From a virus, in the IMG/VR virus record IMGVR_UViG_3300042383_000552, positions 1 through 31,384 of that record: 31,384 nt of DNA. One strand, given 5' to 3'. Every line of letters begins with the position of its first letter. Position 1 is the stretch's first letter. The position numbers and the translations under genes are program-made. This document shows positions 17,517 to 25,069 of this stretch, in pieces. A model generated the notes under the pieces. That model saw only the letters and a program-made list of their open reading frames with translations. It ran no database searches and was not told the origin of the DNA.

Positions 17517-17518
17517 GG
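17469..17518 (+). promoter_or_regulatory. Pair of inverted repeats at the gene end, upstream of scaffold/capsid
   Basis: Two potential hairpins occur in the last codons of the 1679-residue gene: CAGCCT / AGGCTG (17469-17474 and 17485-17490, ten-base loop) and CCCTAGG-ATTC-CCTAGGG (17501-17518, perfect seven-base stem). An AT-rich stretch (AATATAAAAT) lies between them, and the scaffold RBS AGGAGG begins a few bases after. No T-tract follows, so this is not a standard terminator. It could be an RNA processing or stability element, or part of a phage-type promoter for the highly expressed capsid genes; which one cannot be decided from sequence. Confidence 0.35.
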
Positions 17519-17533
17519 CAAATAGGAGGTAAC

Positions 17534-18046
17534 GTGGAAGAAGTCGTGAATCAGCCCGTCCCAGAGTCGCAGGAAGCTGCCACTCAGGACGATAACGATA
17601 TCACCACTTGGAAGAAGCGTCTAGCTGGCAAAGACCAAGCTCTGACATCTACCAAGAAGCAGTTGGATGAGCTTAAGTCTGAATACGAAAAGGTGCAAAC
17701 CTGGAAGCTTCAGATGGAAGAGGCCAGCCTAACTGAGTTCGAACGCGCTCAACGAAAGATTGAGACGTTGGAAAAGGAACTGCGCGCAACCAAGGAGGCC
17801 GAGACGAAGGCTCGTCTGGCCAAGGAGTACCCGACGTATGTTCAATGGCAAGAGAAGGTCGCAGAGCTCACCGATGAGGATCGAGCCCGCGAGTTTGAGT
17901 CGCTGCTGAAGACTGGTGGTAAGCCTGCCGAGGAGTTCGTAGATCCTAATAAGCCTGCTAAGGCCACACCGGTCAAGGCAGGGAAAAGAAGCTCCGATGA
18001 GATTGTTAGGGACATTGCTGCCCTTGGCAATCCTTGGGGCGAATAA
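17534..18046 (+). CDS. Capsid assembly scaffolding protein
   Basis: GTG at 17534 sits behind a strong AGGAGGTAAC ribosome binding site. The 170-residue product is highly charged. The acidic N-terminus is followed by a long coiled coil (about residues 25-110, including KKQLDELKSEYEKVQ and RKIETLEKELRATKE). A flexible Pro/Lys linker then leads to a short C-terminal helix (SSDEIVRDIAALGNPWGE), where scaffolds typically contact the coat protein. Size, coiled coil and position directly ahead of the major capsid gene are the classic signs. It would direct procapsid assembly around the portal and then leave or be degraded. No protease domain is visible. Confidence 0.88.
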   Translation: MEEVVNQPVPESQEAATQDDNDITTWKKRLAGKDQALTSTKKQLDELKSEYEKVQTWKLQMEEASLTEFERAQRKIETLEKELRATKEAETKARLAKEYPTYVQWQEKVAELTDEDRAREFESLLKTGGKPAEEFVDPNKPAKATPVKAGKRSSDEIVRDIAALGNPWGE

Positions 18047-18062
18047 CCAAAGGAGTTCATAG

Positions 18063-19073
18063 ATGGCTACGCAGACGCGTGCGCTGCTCGATACGAACAG
18101 CTCAAACGCTTATTCTGCGCTCATCACGGAGCTCGTGGCTTCGCAGGCTCAAGAGAACCTGCGCAACCGACTGGTTCACGCAATGCCGGGTAACTACACG
18201 GCAGGACGTTTCCAGAAGGGCAGCAACGAGATTCGCTATGCGCGCTACCCAGACCTCACGCCGCTTGGCGTGGCGGACACCCTTACCGAGGCTGGCGCCC
18301 CGGCTGAGTATGACCTCACGGTCACGACTGAGTCCTTCGTGCCCAAGCAGTACGGTAAGGTTCTCAAGATTTCAGACCTTGCGCAGCTCGACAGCCCGCA
18401 CGATCTGATCTCGATCGCGTCCGAGCGCCTTGCTCGCGCCGCCACGGAGTCGATGGACAACATCATTCGTGACGTCGTAGCCCAGGGCACGAACGTTATG
18501 TATGCTGGCAACGCGACGACTCGAGCCAACGTTGGTTTCGATTCGGACGACAACGTTGTCGGTATCACGATCAAGAAGGCAGTTGCGAAGCTCAAGGCTG
18601 CAAACGTTCCAACGTTTGCTGACGGCTTCTACCGTGCAATCATCCACCCAGCGGTCGAGTTCGACCTCTTGACGGATACCAGCGCGAACGGCTTCCTCGA
18701 GGCCACGAAGTACACCAAGTCGCTCGACCTCCTCAACGGAGAAATCGGCGCGTACGCTGGTGTTCGTTTCCTCGTATCGCCAAACGCAAAGAAGTTTGCT
18801 GGCGCTGGTAGCCAGGACAAGGACGTCTACTCGACGTTCCTGTTCGGGCCTGATGCCTACATCGTAGGCGACAGCCAGACGCTCCAGAGCTACTTCGTAG
18901 CTCCGGGCGGCGACCACAGCGATCCAATCGCGCAGGTTGCAACGCTTGGCTTCAAGATGCGCTTCGGCGCCATCCTCCGCGGTGAGGGCACAACTGGTGA
19001 GTTCGACGGTAGCAATACCTCGACCGGCCAGCCACGCTACCTCCGCATCGAGTCGACGGCTTCGACGATCTAA
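18063..19073 (+). CDS. Major capsid protein, N4-gp56 family (HK97 fold)
   Basis: A 336-residue protein with an AAGGAG site ahead of ATG 18063. The family pattern is clear: an N-terminal ENLRNRLVHAMPGNY helix, then TLTEAGAPAEYDLT, then FVPKQYGKVLKISDLAQLDSP, then a long helix ending in MDNIIRDVVAQGTNVMYAG. Later segments include FYRAIIHPAVEFDL and GVRFLVSP. This order is characteristic of the N4-gp56-type coat proteins, which adopt the HK97 fold. Its codon choice looks more biased toward C/G-ending codons than that of the tail genes, as expected for the most abundant protein. It follows the scaffold by 16 bases and is followed by a very stable hairpin. Confidence 0.93.
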   Translation: MATQTRALLDTNSSNAYSALITELVASQAQENLRNRLVHAMPGNYTAGRFQKGSNEIRYARYPDLTPLGVADTLTEAGAPAEYDLTVTTESFVPKQYGKVLKISDLAQLDSPHDLISIASERLARAATESMDNIIRDVVAQGTNVMYAGNATTRANVGFDSDDNVVGITIKKAVAKLKAANVPTFADGFYRAIIHPAVEFDLLTDTSANGFLEATKYTKSLDLLNGEIGAYAGVRFLVSPNAKKFAGAGSQDKDVYSTFLFGPDAYIVGDSQTLQSYFVAPGGDHSDPIAQVATLGFKMRFGAILRGEGTTGEFDGSNTSTGQPRYLRIESTASTI

Positions 19074-19088
19074 GAGTTAGCTAGCTGC

Positions 19089-19114
19089 GGGGGAGGGGCT
19101 TCGGCCTCTCCCCC
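19089..19114 (+). terminator. Strong UUCG-capped hairpin after the capsid gene (no T-tract)
   Basis: An eleven-base-pair stem with one G-U wobble: GGGGGAGGGGC (19089-19099), loop TTCG, GCCTCTCCCCC (19104-19114). It lies 15 bases after the capsid stop, and the next RBS follows at 19122. The run after the stem is AAAGCAACA, so intrinsic termination is doubtful. A 3'-end stabiliser or partial terminator that raises capsid mRNA relative to the tail genes is more likely. Confidence 0.7.
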
Positions 19115-19132
19115 AAAGCAACAGGAGACCAC

Positions 19133-19771
19133 ATGCCTATTACACTAAGTGCACTAAGAACAATTGTACGACGGGACCTTCGGGATTCCGGCGCCACCCC
19201 AACGTGGTCGAATGACGAACTCAACGACATGATCAAGTGGGGTGTGCAGGAAGTCTCCAGGGTCCGACCACAGGAGACATATGAAACCGCATCCTATACT
19301 GCTCCGGCTGTCGGAGCTTTCTTTACTATTGACACACTCACGCTGGACAGCGTTTACCGCGTGGACGCTTATAACTCTGGCGGCAAGCTCCTTCTTACAG
19401 TTCCTTTCTCGCAGACTACGGACGCTAATGGTGGATGGGACTTCATTGATGGAAAGCTGCACATGCCACAGTATTTCGTGCTGCCTAACAACTGTACACT
19501 GCGGGTGTTTGGATACAAGCACTATACCCAGCCCACGATTGACTCGTCCACTATCGAGCTCGACGACGATGCTACTAACGCCGTGCGTGCCTGGGTGCAA
19601 AAAGAAGCCATGTTCATGCTGATCTCTGACCGCGTGCGGTTCCAGCAGTGGGCCGTTGCATCAGGGGCTTCAGACACGAACAGTATCCAGCTTGCCCAGC
19701 TATACGGCGCAGCTCAGCGCCGATGGGAACAGATGTCTAAGGCAATCCGAAGAGTAAGGAAGACCCCTTAA
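19133..19771 (+). CDS. Head-tail adaptor/connector-like protein
   Basis: A 212-residue protein with ACAGGAGA ahead of ATG 19133. The N-terminal about 45 residues (SALRTIVRRDLRD...TWSNDELNDMIKWGVQEVSRVRP) resemble the helical start of phage gp6-type adaptors that plug beneath the portal. A central beta-rich region follows, then a helical end (AVRAWVQKEAMFMLISDR, RRWEQMSKAIRRVRK). Location directly after the capsid gene and before the distal tail gene fits a connector that joins head to tail. The match is by pattern, not a profile score, so the exact family is uncertain. No membrane segment or enzyme motif is seen. Confidence 0.75.
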   Translation: MPITLSALRTIVRRDLRDSGATPTWSNDELNDMIKWGVQEVSRVRPQETYETASYTAPAVGAFFTIDTLTLDSVYRVDAYNSGGKLLLTVPFSQTTDANGGWDFIDGKLHMPQYFVLPNNCTLRVFGYKHYTQPTIDSSTIELDDDATNAVRAWVQKEAMFMLISDRVRFQQWAVASGASDTNSIQLAQLYGAAQRRWEQMSKAIRRVRKTP

Positions 19772-19772
19772 A

Positions 19773-20615
19773 ATGGATCTATCTGCAGCAATTACAATCG
19801 AGAGGCCCGGACAGTCGGCACTGGATATCAATAGTATTCGTGACCCTCTCGCAGTCGGATCCTCTCCTCTATCAGGGTACAGCGTTGAGCAGGTAGACTT
19901 CTCAGGCGTTGCTATCACTGCGTTCATGGAGGACGTTCCACAGGCAGACGGAGTAGACGCTAGCGATCCGTACCTTGGCGGCAGATCTATCAACATGACG
20001 GTGTCAGTATACGGAAGCAGTTACGCTGACTTCTGGGACAAGATGAACGACTTGAACTACGCGCTGCAGGCGCAGCCCAAGTACGCTACAGGCTCTGCTC
20101 TTCCGTTCGATGGCATGAGGAAGCTATCGTTTACACAGCCAACGTCATCCGGAACTTACTCCCTGTACATGAATGTTAGGCCAGTAGCACTACCTAGATT
20201 TGTTACTGAAAAGGCCTCTGCTGCTGGAGTCACCTCCAAGGGGTATGCTGTTATTGTAAACGTTGTCCTTTTTGCTGAGGACCCATATAAGTACTTCGCT
20301 ACCAGCGCAACGTTTAGCCGCAGCGGAACAGGAACAATTAGCGTTGTGAATACAGGCAATACAGTTGCATGGCCTACAGTAACCTGGAACTTGACATCTT
20401 CTACGGCAACTTCGGCTACTCTTGGCTCTGACACTGTGTCCCATTCCGTGTTGGATACTTCTATTACGGACACATTTAAGACTGCAGTTTCTACTAGCCC
20501 CACCACATTGACAGGGTTTGAATTCTTCAGTATCCCCCCTGGGACATCATCTGTCAGCGTGGTTGGCCAGAGCGGCCAGACTATTAGCATTACTATAACC
20601 GAAGCACTTCTGTAA
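19773..20615 (+). CDS. Distal tail (Dit)-like protein
   Basis: A 280-residue protein. The segment YLGGRSINMTVSVYGSSYADFWDKMNDLNYALQ (about residues 69-102) follows the Dit/phage tail family pattern of a strand ending in GGR, an SVYGS turn and a helix ending in ALQ. The segment ending FAEDPYKYF (about residue 172) is the usual end of the Dit N-terminal beta-barrel. A Ser/Thr-rich beta-sandwich (residues 175-280), probably galectin-like, follows. Dit forms the hexameric hub between the tail tube and the tip complex. It is coupled to the next gene by TAATG. It follows the adaptor gene directly, with no tail-tube or tape-measure gene between, which is unusual. Confidence 0.72.
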   Translation: MDLSAAITIERPGQSALDINSIRDPLAVGSSPLSGYSVEQVDFSGVAITAFMEDVPQADGVDASDPYLGGRSINMTVSVYGSSYADFWDKMNDLNYALQAQPKYATGSALPFDGMRKLSFTQPTSSGTYSLYMNVRPVALPRFVTEKASAAGVTSKGYAVIVNVVLFAEDPYKYFATSATFSRSGTGTISVVNTGNTVAWPTVTWNLTSSTATSATLGSDTVSHSVLDTSITDTFKTAVSTSPTTLTGFEFFSIPPGTSSVSVVGQSGQTISITITEALL

Positions 20616-23125
20616 TGGCACGTAAAAACATCGTTGTAATCTATTCGATGAAGCCTTATAACGATGCTGCACCTTTCTCGAAAAACCAGGTGTTGGCAGT
20701 CATCCCTGACGCTAGAGACATCGGTGTCCAGATGTATGCCAACGACTCTGGATACGCATACTTCACTATTCCCGTCGATCACCCGGCAGCTCCACTTATC
20801 CAGCCACTGAAGCAGCACTACTCTGTGCAGCGCTGGGACGGAAGTGCGTACGTAGACATCCAGTCCGGTATCATTACCGACTATGACGCAGGGGTAAGCG
20901 AGATCGTCGTCAATGGGGTCGACTACATGACGGCGCTAAACAAATACTACACTCAGATCCATGGCCCTAAGATTGGGGACAAGGCTATCCCAAGCTCTGA
21001 CACTAGGTCTATCAGTGCAGGCGGAAACGGATCTACTCCAAAATCAGTTATCGCTCAGGCGGCTTCCAAAGATTTGGCTAAAAAAAGCGAGGGGTATTGG
21101 GTACCAGTTGTTGATTCTGTATATCCGAATGTAGGAAAGATAGAGATCTATGACGGAGTACCTGACAATGTACAGCCTGGAACTGCAGGAAATACATGGG
21201 GGAACAAAGACAAGTTAAAGGTTACGTACCAAGAAGACGTAAACGGAAAGAAAACCGGTGCTGTAATCATTGAGGGGTGCCAGTACATATGGCGTGACGT
21301 ATCATCAGCATACTTCCAAGATGGTGAAACAGGAAAGACTATTGAAGGCAACTTCTCCATTGGGACGAGCGCCTCAAACAAAGGATGGATTGGTCTAGTT
21401 TTGTACGCACAGCCTGGGGGTGCGCTGCTTGACTTCTCAACTGATCATTACTTTGCGCCAAGTGAAGTAGAGATTGGTGGCTACTATTCAGCACTTGGAG
21501 GAATTGACGCACCGATGCCATTTACTATTACTCTAAGGCCGTCTAACCACTACAACTCAGCAGACGAGGACCACACAGGGAGAGAGCGTGTATACTCAAT
21601 CCTAACAGAAGGGGTTAGCTATGAGTTTTACGCAATCCCATACTATATTGGAAACCTAAGCCCGGTTAGCGGTTCTGACTATAACCAGGGAATATGGGGC
21701 ACTGCAACATCCGGGCTAGACACTACCTTCACAGCAGGTCTACAGACGGACACCGTGCCAGGGGCTATATCTGCCTTGCTTGCAACACCTGCAGACCCAC
21801 AGTACGTGCTAGACAGAACAAACGACTACCCTGTTTCTTCTGAGGCTGTTGCGTCCACAAGTATGGCGTCTTCCGTAAAGACTGTTATCATGTCTAACCC
21901 ACTACCAGAGAACTATATTGTTGGGGATACGGTTACCGGAGCATCTAGTACCCTTGTCTCTGGAGCAAGCACTGACACAAGCGGTGCCATTACCAGTATC
22001 TCTAGCGACAGAAAAACTATTGTTACAGCTGCCGGCACTGCATCTTCCGGTTCTAGTACAGGCGGTACTCTAAATAAAACTAATACTGCTCTTGTTCCCC
22101 TTGTTAAATTTACAACCCTTAACCAACTAAATACTGCATCAAGTTCAGTAAAACATCCATATACAACAGCAGGTCAAGGACCAGTGGACTTTTTACGTGA
22201 CCTTGCTGACATCGAGATGGGATCTAGGATGGACGGTACGAAGGTGGTGTTTAACTACTATGGTGTACCGGGTGCTTCGGCAACTGGTGCTAGCCTGATT
22301 GTAAACCATGCTGTCTCGGCAAACCCACAGGACGTACTAGTATACCCAGGAAGCATCAAGGGTTTTAACGTCACGTCCAGGCTTAGCAGCAAGGTGAACT
22401 CAGTACGAGTCGTGCCTACAACCGACTTCCTTATCGGAGCTAGTACTGAGGCAGCCTCAGGGGCTAAGAGCCAAGGAGTCGTTAAGGTTTCTCAATATAA
22501 TGTTAGCGATCCATCCTTGCCAATTGTTCAATCTCAGTCAGGCTTCCTATCCTCGCAGTCTGCAGGCAACTTTGCGCAAGGTCTAGTAAATGACTTTGGA
22601 CAAGACGATGACGTTAGGTCTATCTCAGTTCAGCTTAGGACTGATCTATATGGACCCATTGGCGCAGCTGGTACCCCTAAGCTAGGGGAAACTGTTCGCG
22701 TTGTTATTCGACGAAAGTCGGCTGGGATTGGTGTTGACGAGGTGTCCGGCCTGTATAACGTTGGCGGTATGGAGTGGCACGCTCGCATCGATGGGCACGA
22801 GGACCTGATGCTAGACCTGGCTAAGCCAAGCAAGTTCAAGGGCCCAGCCGTTTCGTGGGGCGCAACCCCTGGTACACCAAAGCCGGACCAGACTAAGCCA
22901 ACTAGGAATCCGGCACCCCCACCACCCCCCGGTAATGAACCTGGCAAGAAAGATATTCCACCCGATCCAATGGCTCTCCCAAACCTAAACATTCAGCCAG
23001 GCAGGGGCGGAGCCTACATCCATGCACTCCACATGGCAAATAAGCCTGCTCCAAGACCAAGGCCGGGGACTACTCCTAAGGTAGGGCTCAAGCCTTGGGA
23101 CCCTAGGGCCCCTAGAGCACGATAA
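20615..23125 (+). CDS. Tail hub / Tal-like protein, ReqiPepy6 Gp37-like N-terminus
   Basis: An 836-residue protein directly after the Dit-like gene. The N-terminal about 125 residues (FTIPVDHPAAPLI, YSVQRWDGSAYVDIQSGIIT, EIVVNGVDYMTALN) follow the hub-domain pattern of siphophage tail proteins such as the ReqiPepy6 Gp37-like family. A Ser/Thr-rich middle contains a carbohydrate-binding-like insertion (about residues 150-390). A second hub-like part lies near residues 520-730 (FLRDLADIEMGSRMDG, GSIKGFNVTSRLSSKVNSVRV). The last about 90 residues are proline-rich (six prolines in a row near 22914-22931) and basic. It probably forms the trimeric tail tip and may contact the receptor. No lytic motif is recognised. 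Confidence 0.72.
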   Translation: MARKNIVVIYSMKPYNDAAPFSKNQVLAVIPDARDIGVQMYANDSGYAYFTIPVDHPAAPLIQPLKQHYSVQRWDGSAYVDIQSGIITDYDAGVSEIVVNGVDYMTALNKYYTQIHGPKIGDKAIPSSDTRSISAGGNGSTPKSVIAQAASKDLAKKSEGYWVPVVDSVYPNVGKIEIYDGVPDNVQPGTAGNTWGNKDKLKVTYQEDVNGKKTGAVIIEGCQYIWRDVSSAYFQDGETGKTIEGNFSIGTSASNKGWIGLVLYAQPGGALLDFSTDHYFAPSEVEIGGYYSALGGIDAPMPFTITLRPSNHYNSADEDHTGRERVYSILTEGVSYEFYAIPYYIGNLSPVSGSDYNQGIWGTATSGLDTTFTAGLQTDTVPGAISALLATPADPQYVLDRTNDYPVSSEAVASTSMASSVKTVIMSNPLPENYIVGDTVTGASSTLVSGASTDTSGAITSISSDRKTIVTAAGTASSGSSTGGTLNKTNTALVPLVKFTTLNQLNTASSSVKHPYTTAGQGPVDFLRDLADIEMGSRMDGTKVVFNYYGVPGASATGASLIVNHAVSANPQDVLVYPGSIKGFNVTSRLSSKVNSVRVVPTTDFLIGASTEAASGAKSQGVVKVSQYNVSDPSLPIVQSQSGFLSSQSAGNFAQGLVNDFGQDDDVRSISVQLRTDLYGPIGAAGTPKLGETVRVVIRRKSAGIGVDEVSGLYNVGGMEWHARIDGHEDLMLDLAKPSKFKGPAVSWGATPGTPKPDQTKPTRNPAPPPPPGNEPGKKDIPPDPMALPNLNIQPGRGGAYIHALHMANKPAPRPRPGTTPKVGLKPWDPRAPRAR

Positions 23126-23127
23126 AT

Positions 23128-23352
23128 ATGACCAGGGGACAGTTCGAGATCCTTCTTCAGAGGCTAGATGCCATTGACGAGAGGCTGCGCGATGTTGAGA
23201 TCTTCCAAGCTGAGAACAAGGCTGTGCGGAAGGCTAGACATGCAGGCGATATTGACGTAAAGTGGCGACTGGGAATCATTGCGTCCCTTGTCGGGTCGCT
23301 GGTTACCCTGGTAACGAAGGCGGTCGAGCTGCTTTCGAATGGAGGTAAGTAA
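23128..23352 (+). CDS. Small coiled-coil plus one-helix membrane protein, XhlA/holin-like
   Basis: A 74-residue protein. Residues 1-45 form a charged amphipathic helix, probably a coiled coil (LLQRLDAIDERLRDVEIFQAENK). Residues about 51-66 are a hydrophobic membrane segment (IIASLVGSLVTLVTKAV), and a short tail ends NGGK. This N-coil/C-membrane layout is that of XhlA-type haemolysin/holin-associated proteins encoded at the end of tail modules. Together with the candidate endolysin at 24430 it may form a lysis set; the two intervening genes are unrelated. The stop overlaps the following ATG (TAATG). Confidence 0.7.
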   Translation: MTRGQFEILLQRLDAIDERLRDVEIFQAENKAVRKARHAGDIDVKWRLGIIASLVGSLVTLVTKAVELLSNGGK

Positions 23353-24068
23353 TGGCAAAGGCCAACCTAGTAGAGCGCGTAGGCGCACTAAAGGAGCAGG
23401 GACTTTCCTTCACCAAGATTGGTGAGATGCTCAACATGAGCAAGGATCAGGTCCAGAAGTTCCATAAGCGCTACGCTGAGGGGGCTCCGGAGGATCACCT
23501 CCCTGCCCATAAGGTGAAGTTCAAGAGCCCACCGTTCGTGGGAATTGACATCGCGTACTTCGATATCGAGACGACGTTCAGCAACTGGCGCCGCATGTTG
23601 TGCGGTTCGATTGCGGACAGCCTTGGTAACGTGCTTACGCTTAGCCACGACACGCACCCAGGTAAGAACTGGCAGGACGACAGCGTCCTCGTCAAAGCAT
23701 ACTGCGAGGAGCTGGACAAGTACGACGTCATCGTCGGATGGAACTCCAAGCTGTTCGACGTGCCGGTGCTGAACTCGCGGCTGTTGTACCACGGCTTCAA
23801 GCCGTACAACCCGCGCATGCACCTGGACCTTATGTATAAGGCGACCGGGTCGAGCATCGCCATCGGGCGCAAGTCACTGGACAACGTGTCCAAGTACTTC
23901 GGTGTAGAGAACAAGAAGACCCCGCTCGATCCACGCACGTGGGACAATGCGGATCACGGCGACCGTGCGGCATACGAGAAGATTATCGAGCACTGCGAGG
24001 CTGACGTCCTCGTGCTGCGTGATGTGTATGCCAAGCTTAAGCCGATGGTGCACATCCTTCACCGATAA
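23352..24068 (+). CDS. HTH domain fused to RNase H-like (DEDD) 3'-5' exonuclease
   Basis: A 238-residue protein behind GGAGGTAAG. Residues 1-41 (LKEQGLSFTKIGEMLNMSKDQVQKFHKRY) are a homeodomain-like helix-turn-helix. Residues 62-230 are a DnaQ/YprB-like RNase H fold. Exo I is YFDIETT (Asp71, Glu73), Exo II is GWNSKLFDVPVLN (Asp136), and Exo III is HCEADVLVL (His214, Asp218). The catalytic acids are all present, so it should be active. The His-x3-Asp spacing is intermediate between the DEDDy and DEDDh types. Possible roles are proofreading in trans, host DNA or RNA turnover, or end processing. The fused HTH suggests site-guided or structure-guided nucleic-acid binding. It sits at the end of the tail block rather than with the replication genes. 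Confidence 0.85.
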   Translation: MAKANLVERVGALKEQGLSFTKIGEMLNMSKDQVQKFHKRYAEGAPEDHLPAHKVKFKSPPFVGIDIAYFDIETTFSNWRRMLCGSIADSLGNVLTLSHDTHPGKNWQDDSVLVKAYCEELDKYDVIVGWNSKLFDVPVLNSRLLYHGFKPYNPRMHLDLMYKATGSSIAIGRKSLDNVSKYFGVENKKTPLDPRTWDNADHGDRAAYEKIIEHCEADVLVLRDVYAKLKPMVHILHR

Positions 24069-24433
24069 TGACAGAGCAGGAGTTGGACCTAGAGTTTGCT
24101 AAGACGGTGGCTGTCGACTTCGACGACACCATCGCTATCCACGTCTTCGGCACCGTTGTTCCTGCCAGCGGTGTCGTAGACGCTCTCACCATGCTGCAAG
24201 AGGAGGGGTATAAAATCCTCATCCACTCTGCTCGTGCGTGGGAGGAGTGGCCTGACAGAGAGGAGAGACTTCTTGAAATGGAGGAGCTCCTTGCTCAATG
24301 GGGCGTTCCGTACGATGAAATTTACGTTGGCGAAGGAAAGCCTGGGGCTATGGCCTATGTTGACGATAGAGGAGTTCACTTTGACAACAACTGGTTTGAG
24401 ATCGCAAGCATGATTATAGAGAGGGGCAAATGA
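24068..24433 (+). CDS. HAD-superfamily phosphatase
   Basis: A 121-residue protein with all HAD motifs. Motif I is VDFDDT (nucleophile Asp17, acid/base Asp19), motif II is IHSAR (Ser54), the motif III lysine is in GKPGA (Lys91), and motif IV is YVDDRGVHF (Asp99, Asp100). There is almost no cap domain. Phage HAD proteins with the KPxAxxYVDDR ending are common, and proposed substrates include nucleotides and 3'-phosphate ends. No kinase domain is attached, so a polynucleotide-kinase-phosphatase role is not supported. Start and stop overlap both neighbours (TAATG and ATGA), which places it in the same transcript as the exonuclease and the peptidase. Confidence 0.85.
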   Translation: MTEQELDLEFAKTVAVDFDDTIAIHVFGTVVPASGVVDALTMLQEEGYKILIHSARAWEEWPDREERLLEMEELLAQWGVPYDEIYVGEGKPGAMAYVDDRGVHFDNNWFEIASMIIERGK

Positions 24434-24999
24434 AACTACAAGTAAAGAGTCAGCTACCACACATCGAAAAGGGAATGATCCTGGACGATTGCGGCCCATC
24501 AAGCGCAGCCGCTGCGGCTTCATGGGTGCACGGATACAATAAGAATTTTACAGCACTCGACGGAATCAATGCAGCAGCAGCCGCAGGCAGAGTGGATAAG
24601 GATGGCCGCGCTGACGGCACAAACTTCTCCGACTTGTCTAAGGCCTTGAAAAGAATGGGTTGCAATTCCGGGCACCCCGTTGACTGGGGCAACGTTATTC
24701 TGGCAGGCAAGAGAGGGAAAGCGATCATCGTCAACGTTCAGGCGCCCGTAGGGTATCCTGCTCACGCACTAGAAGTCAATGCGTTTGCCAAGAAGCTGAA
24801 GAAGTCCGGCATGTCTTGGGGCCACATGGTATGCGTAGCTTTCCACCCAGAGGTTGGGTGGCAGCTAGCCGACCCGACCATGAAGGGCAGGGGCAAGGAG
24901 AAGTTCGGGGTGGTCATTTCAGAGTCTGAGTTCCGTGCCATCGCATCATCCAAGGGGGACGCACCGTTCAAGCGGTGCCTGATTGTGCGCAAGGCTTGA
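24430..24999 (+). CDS. C39-like cysteine peptidase, candidate endolysin
   Basis: A 189-residue protein. LDDCGPSSAAAAASWV (Cys21 at a helix start) and WGHMVCVAFHPEVGWQLADPT (His132, Asp148) form the catalytic triad pattern of papain-like C39 peptidases. There is no signal peptide, no membrane segment and no separate cell-wall-binding domain. Stand-alone or N-terminal C39 domains are found in endolysins of phages of Gram-positive bacteria, especially actinobacteria, where they cut peptidoglycan cross-bridges. It is the last gene before a terminator, as lysins often are. A virion-associated or processing peptidase is the alternative. The stop codon TGA lies within the -35 box of the next promoter. 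Confidence 0.78.
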   Translation: MKLQVKSQLPHIEKGMILDDCGPSSAAAAASWVHGYNKNFTALDGINAAAAAGRVDKDGRADGTNFSDLSKALKRMGCNSGHPVDWGNVILAGKRGKAIIVNVQAPVGYPAHALEVNAFAKKLKKSGMSWGHMVCVAFHPEVGWQLADPTMKGRGKEKFGVVISESEFRAIASSKGDAPFKRCLIVRKA

Positions 25000-25024
25000 C
25001 GAGCTAGAGCGCATGCTCTAAGAT
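24996..25024 (+). promoter_or_regulatory. Sigma70-type promoter for the replication/recombination operon
   Basis: TTGACG (24996-25001), a 17-base spacer and TAAGAT (25019-25024) give five of six matches at the -35 box and four of six at the -10 box, with ideal spacing. Initiation is expected near 25031-25033, about 38 bases before the ATG at 25070. The -35 box overlaps the stop codon of the peptidase gene and the -10 box overlaps the left arm of the terminator. It would use host RNA polymerase, as expected for an early operon. Confidence 0.6.
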
Positions 25025-25060
25025 CCACAGTAGACGGACCTACTGTGGGTCTTTTTGTTT
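25021..25060 (+). terminator. Rho-independent terminator closing the late block
   Basis: The stem is GATCCACAGTAG (25022-25033) with CTACTGTGGGTC (25040-25051): twelve base pairs with one G-U wobble and an ACGGAC loop, extended by A25021-T25052. TTTTTGTTT follows at 25052-25060. It ends transcripts coming from the tail/lysis genes. Transcripts starting at the overlapping promoter lack most of the left arm and should escape it. Confidence 0.9.
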
Positions 25061-25069
25061 GGAGGGCGT

